A DNA stretch of 6,640 nt from an uncultured Gammaproteobacteria bacterium (GTDB lineage: Bacteria; Pseudomonadota; Gammaproteobacteria; Pseudomonadales; Azotimanducaceae), in the NCBI GenBank assembly GCA_913043075.1, contig CAJWLI010000081.1, positions 1-6,640 of the forward strand, given 5' to 3'. The translations under genes were made by a program, and so were the position numbers. Under the pieces are notes generated by a model that was not told the origin of the DNA, searched no databases, and saw nothing but the letters and a program-made list of their open reading frames with translations. This document shows positions 6,098-6,640 of the stretch, piece after piece (the first letter of the stretch is position 1; each line of letters begins with the position of its first letter).

Positions 6098-6146
6098 AAT
6101 AAGATGGAACGTAATATCTACTTTACCCACTTGCTAGAGAGTTAGG

Positions 6147-6178
6147 GAGGAAATCAAGAGCCTATTCCTCTAGTTTCC
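6147..6178 (+). other. hairpin upstream of the nitronate monooxygenase-like gene
   Basis: GAGGAA (6147-6152) pairs with TTCCTC (6165-6170) around a 12-base loop. An alternative fold pairs GGAAA (6149-6153) with TTTCC (6174-6178) plus AGAG/CTCT inside. The two folds are mutually exclusive. No T-run follows. A -10-like TAGTAT lies at 6190-6195, just downstream, without a recognisable -35. Confidence 0.3.
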
Positions 6179-6210
6179 ATTAGATTTTCTAGTATGCTGC
6201 TTTGGAATGC

Positions 6211-6217
6211 GAGAGGA
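6211..6217 (+). promoter_or_regulatory. ribosome binding site for the gene at 6225
   Basis: GAGAGGA lies 7 bases before the ATG at 6225-6227. Other ATGs nearby (6194, 6218) are out of frame with the recognised protein, so this site fixes the start. Confidence 0.7.
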
Positions 6218-6224
6218 ATGCCAT

Positions 6225-6640
6225 ATGAAATCAAAGTTATGCTTCAAATTGGATATCGAATTTCCATTGATTGCTTTTTCTCATTGTCGGGATGTGGTGG
6301 TTGAAGTCTCGAAAGCCGGTGGACTTGGGGTCTTGGGCGCCGCCGGATTTTCTCCGGAACAGTTAGAAATAGAACTATCCTGGATTGATCAGAATATTGA
6401 TGGCGCTCCCTATGGAGTAGATCTTATTGTACCCAATACGATGGCTAACCAGGATGAATCTAAAACGGGTTACGAACTGCAAGCAATGGTTCCTCATTCT
6501 CACAGGCTTTTTGTGGAGGAGACACTAGCAAAACATGGTATCGATTCATCGAACTTGTACAGTGGTTCAGATGCAGGGAACAGAGGTTTTTTGGGGGAGA
6601 AGAGCTCCGATAACATATTAGACATTGCTTTTAGTCATCC
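6225..6640 (+). CDS. nitronate monooxygenase-family flavin oxidoreductase, 5' part
   Basis: The first 138 codons are open to the window end and the gene continues beyond it. The family (formerly 2-nitropropane dioxygenase) comprises FMN-dependent TIM-barrel enzymes that oxidise alkyl nitronates or act as NAD(P)H:quinone or enoyl reductases; the actual substrate is unknown. The recognisable part is LDIEFPLIAFSHCRDV (9-24), then a V-V-E-V-S-K-A-G-G-L-G-V-L-G-A-A-G segment (25-41) typical of the family's first barrel strand and Gly-rich phosphate-binding loop, then SPEQLEIELSWID and APYGVDLIVP (61-70). The subgroup with AFSHCRDVV, rather than the more usual QAPMGG start, is one I recall from actinobacterial and proteobacterial oxidoreductases. 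The start is ATG 6225 with a good Shine-Dalgarno site. It has the same orientation as rpoD, 219 bases away, and probably its own promoter. Confidence 0.82.
   Translation, partial: MKSKLCFKLDIEFPLIAFSHCRDVVVEVSKAGGLGVLGAAGFSPEQLEIELSWIDQNIDGAPYGVDLIVPNTMANQDESKTGYELQAMVPHSHRLFVEETLAKHGIDSSNLYSGSDAGNRGFLGEKSSDNILDIAFSH

Noticed and set aside
6061..6099. Twelve-codon reading frame with a GTGAGG site 7 bases upstream, after rpoD
   Set aside because: Although the ribosome-site spacing is good, it is very short, ends in the T-run of the possible terminator, and has no features of a known leader peptide.

Overview
The window looks like a piece of an AT-rich gammaproteobacterial chromosome. The evidence is the protein types. 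There is a long single-domain glutamate-cysteine ligase (GshA) of the enterobacterial kind, an AcpH-type acyl-carrier-protein phosphodiesterase, an Hsp15/HslR S4 protein, a CysQ-type PAP phosphatase, and a primary sigma factor with a proteobacterial region 1.1 and a large non-conserved insert. All are recognised from remembered family sequences; no search was run, and the genus is not identifiable from this window.

Layout: positions 79-2629 hold a compact minus-strand operon, hslR-gshA-acpH. hslR and gshA abut with no gap (TAG immediately followed by ATG). gshA and acpH are 13 bases apart, and acpH begins with TTG. A 133-base divergent promoter region (2630-2762) separates this operon from cysQ on the plus strand (2763-3605). 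A 486-base non-coding stretch follows (3606-4091). It contains a self-complementary element that can fold as three stems, a cluster of four TTGAT/ATCAA half-sites, and a GGGGTCAGATCTTGAATT motif that may be a mobile-element scar. rpoD follows (4092-6005), starting at an ATG after a clear AGGAG site. A 219-base gap with a weak terminator candidate leads to the 5' part of a nitronate monooxygenase-family flavin oxidoreductase (from 6225), which is cut by the window end and had to be translated by hand.

Functionally, the left half concerns thiol and sulfur metabolism plus ribosome and ACP maintenance: GshA makes gamma-glutamylcysteine for glutathione, CysQ removes PAP produced by sulfate assimilation, HslR handles stalled 50S subunits, and AcpH strips phosphopantetheine from ACP. 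The right half is the housekeeping sigma factor, not directly preceded by the usual rpsU-dnaG block, and a flavin oxidoreductase.

I do not see a new multi-gene system here. The items most worth a second look are the atypical sigma-finger sequence of RpoD, the structured element after cysQ, and the TTGAT/ATCAA half-site cluster upstream of rpoD.
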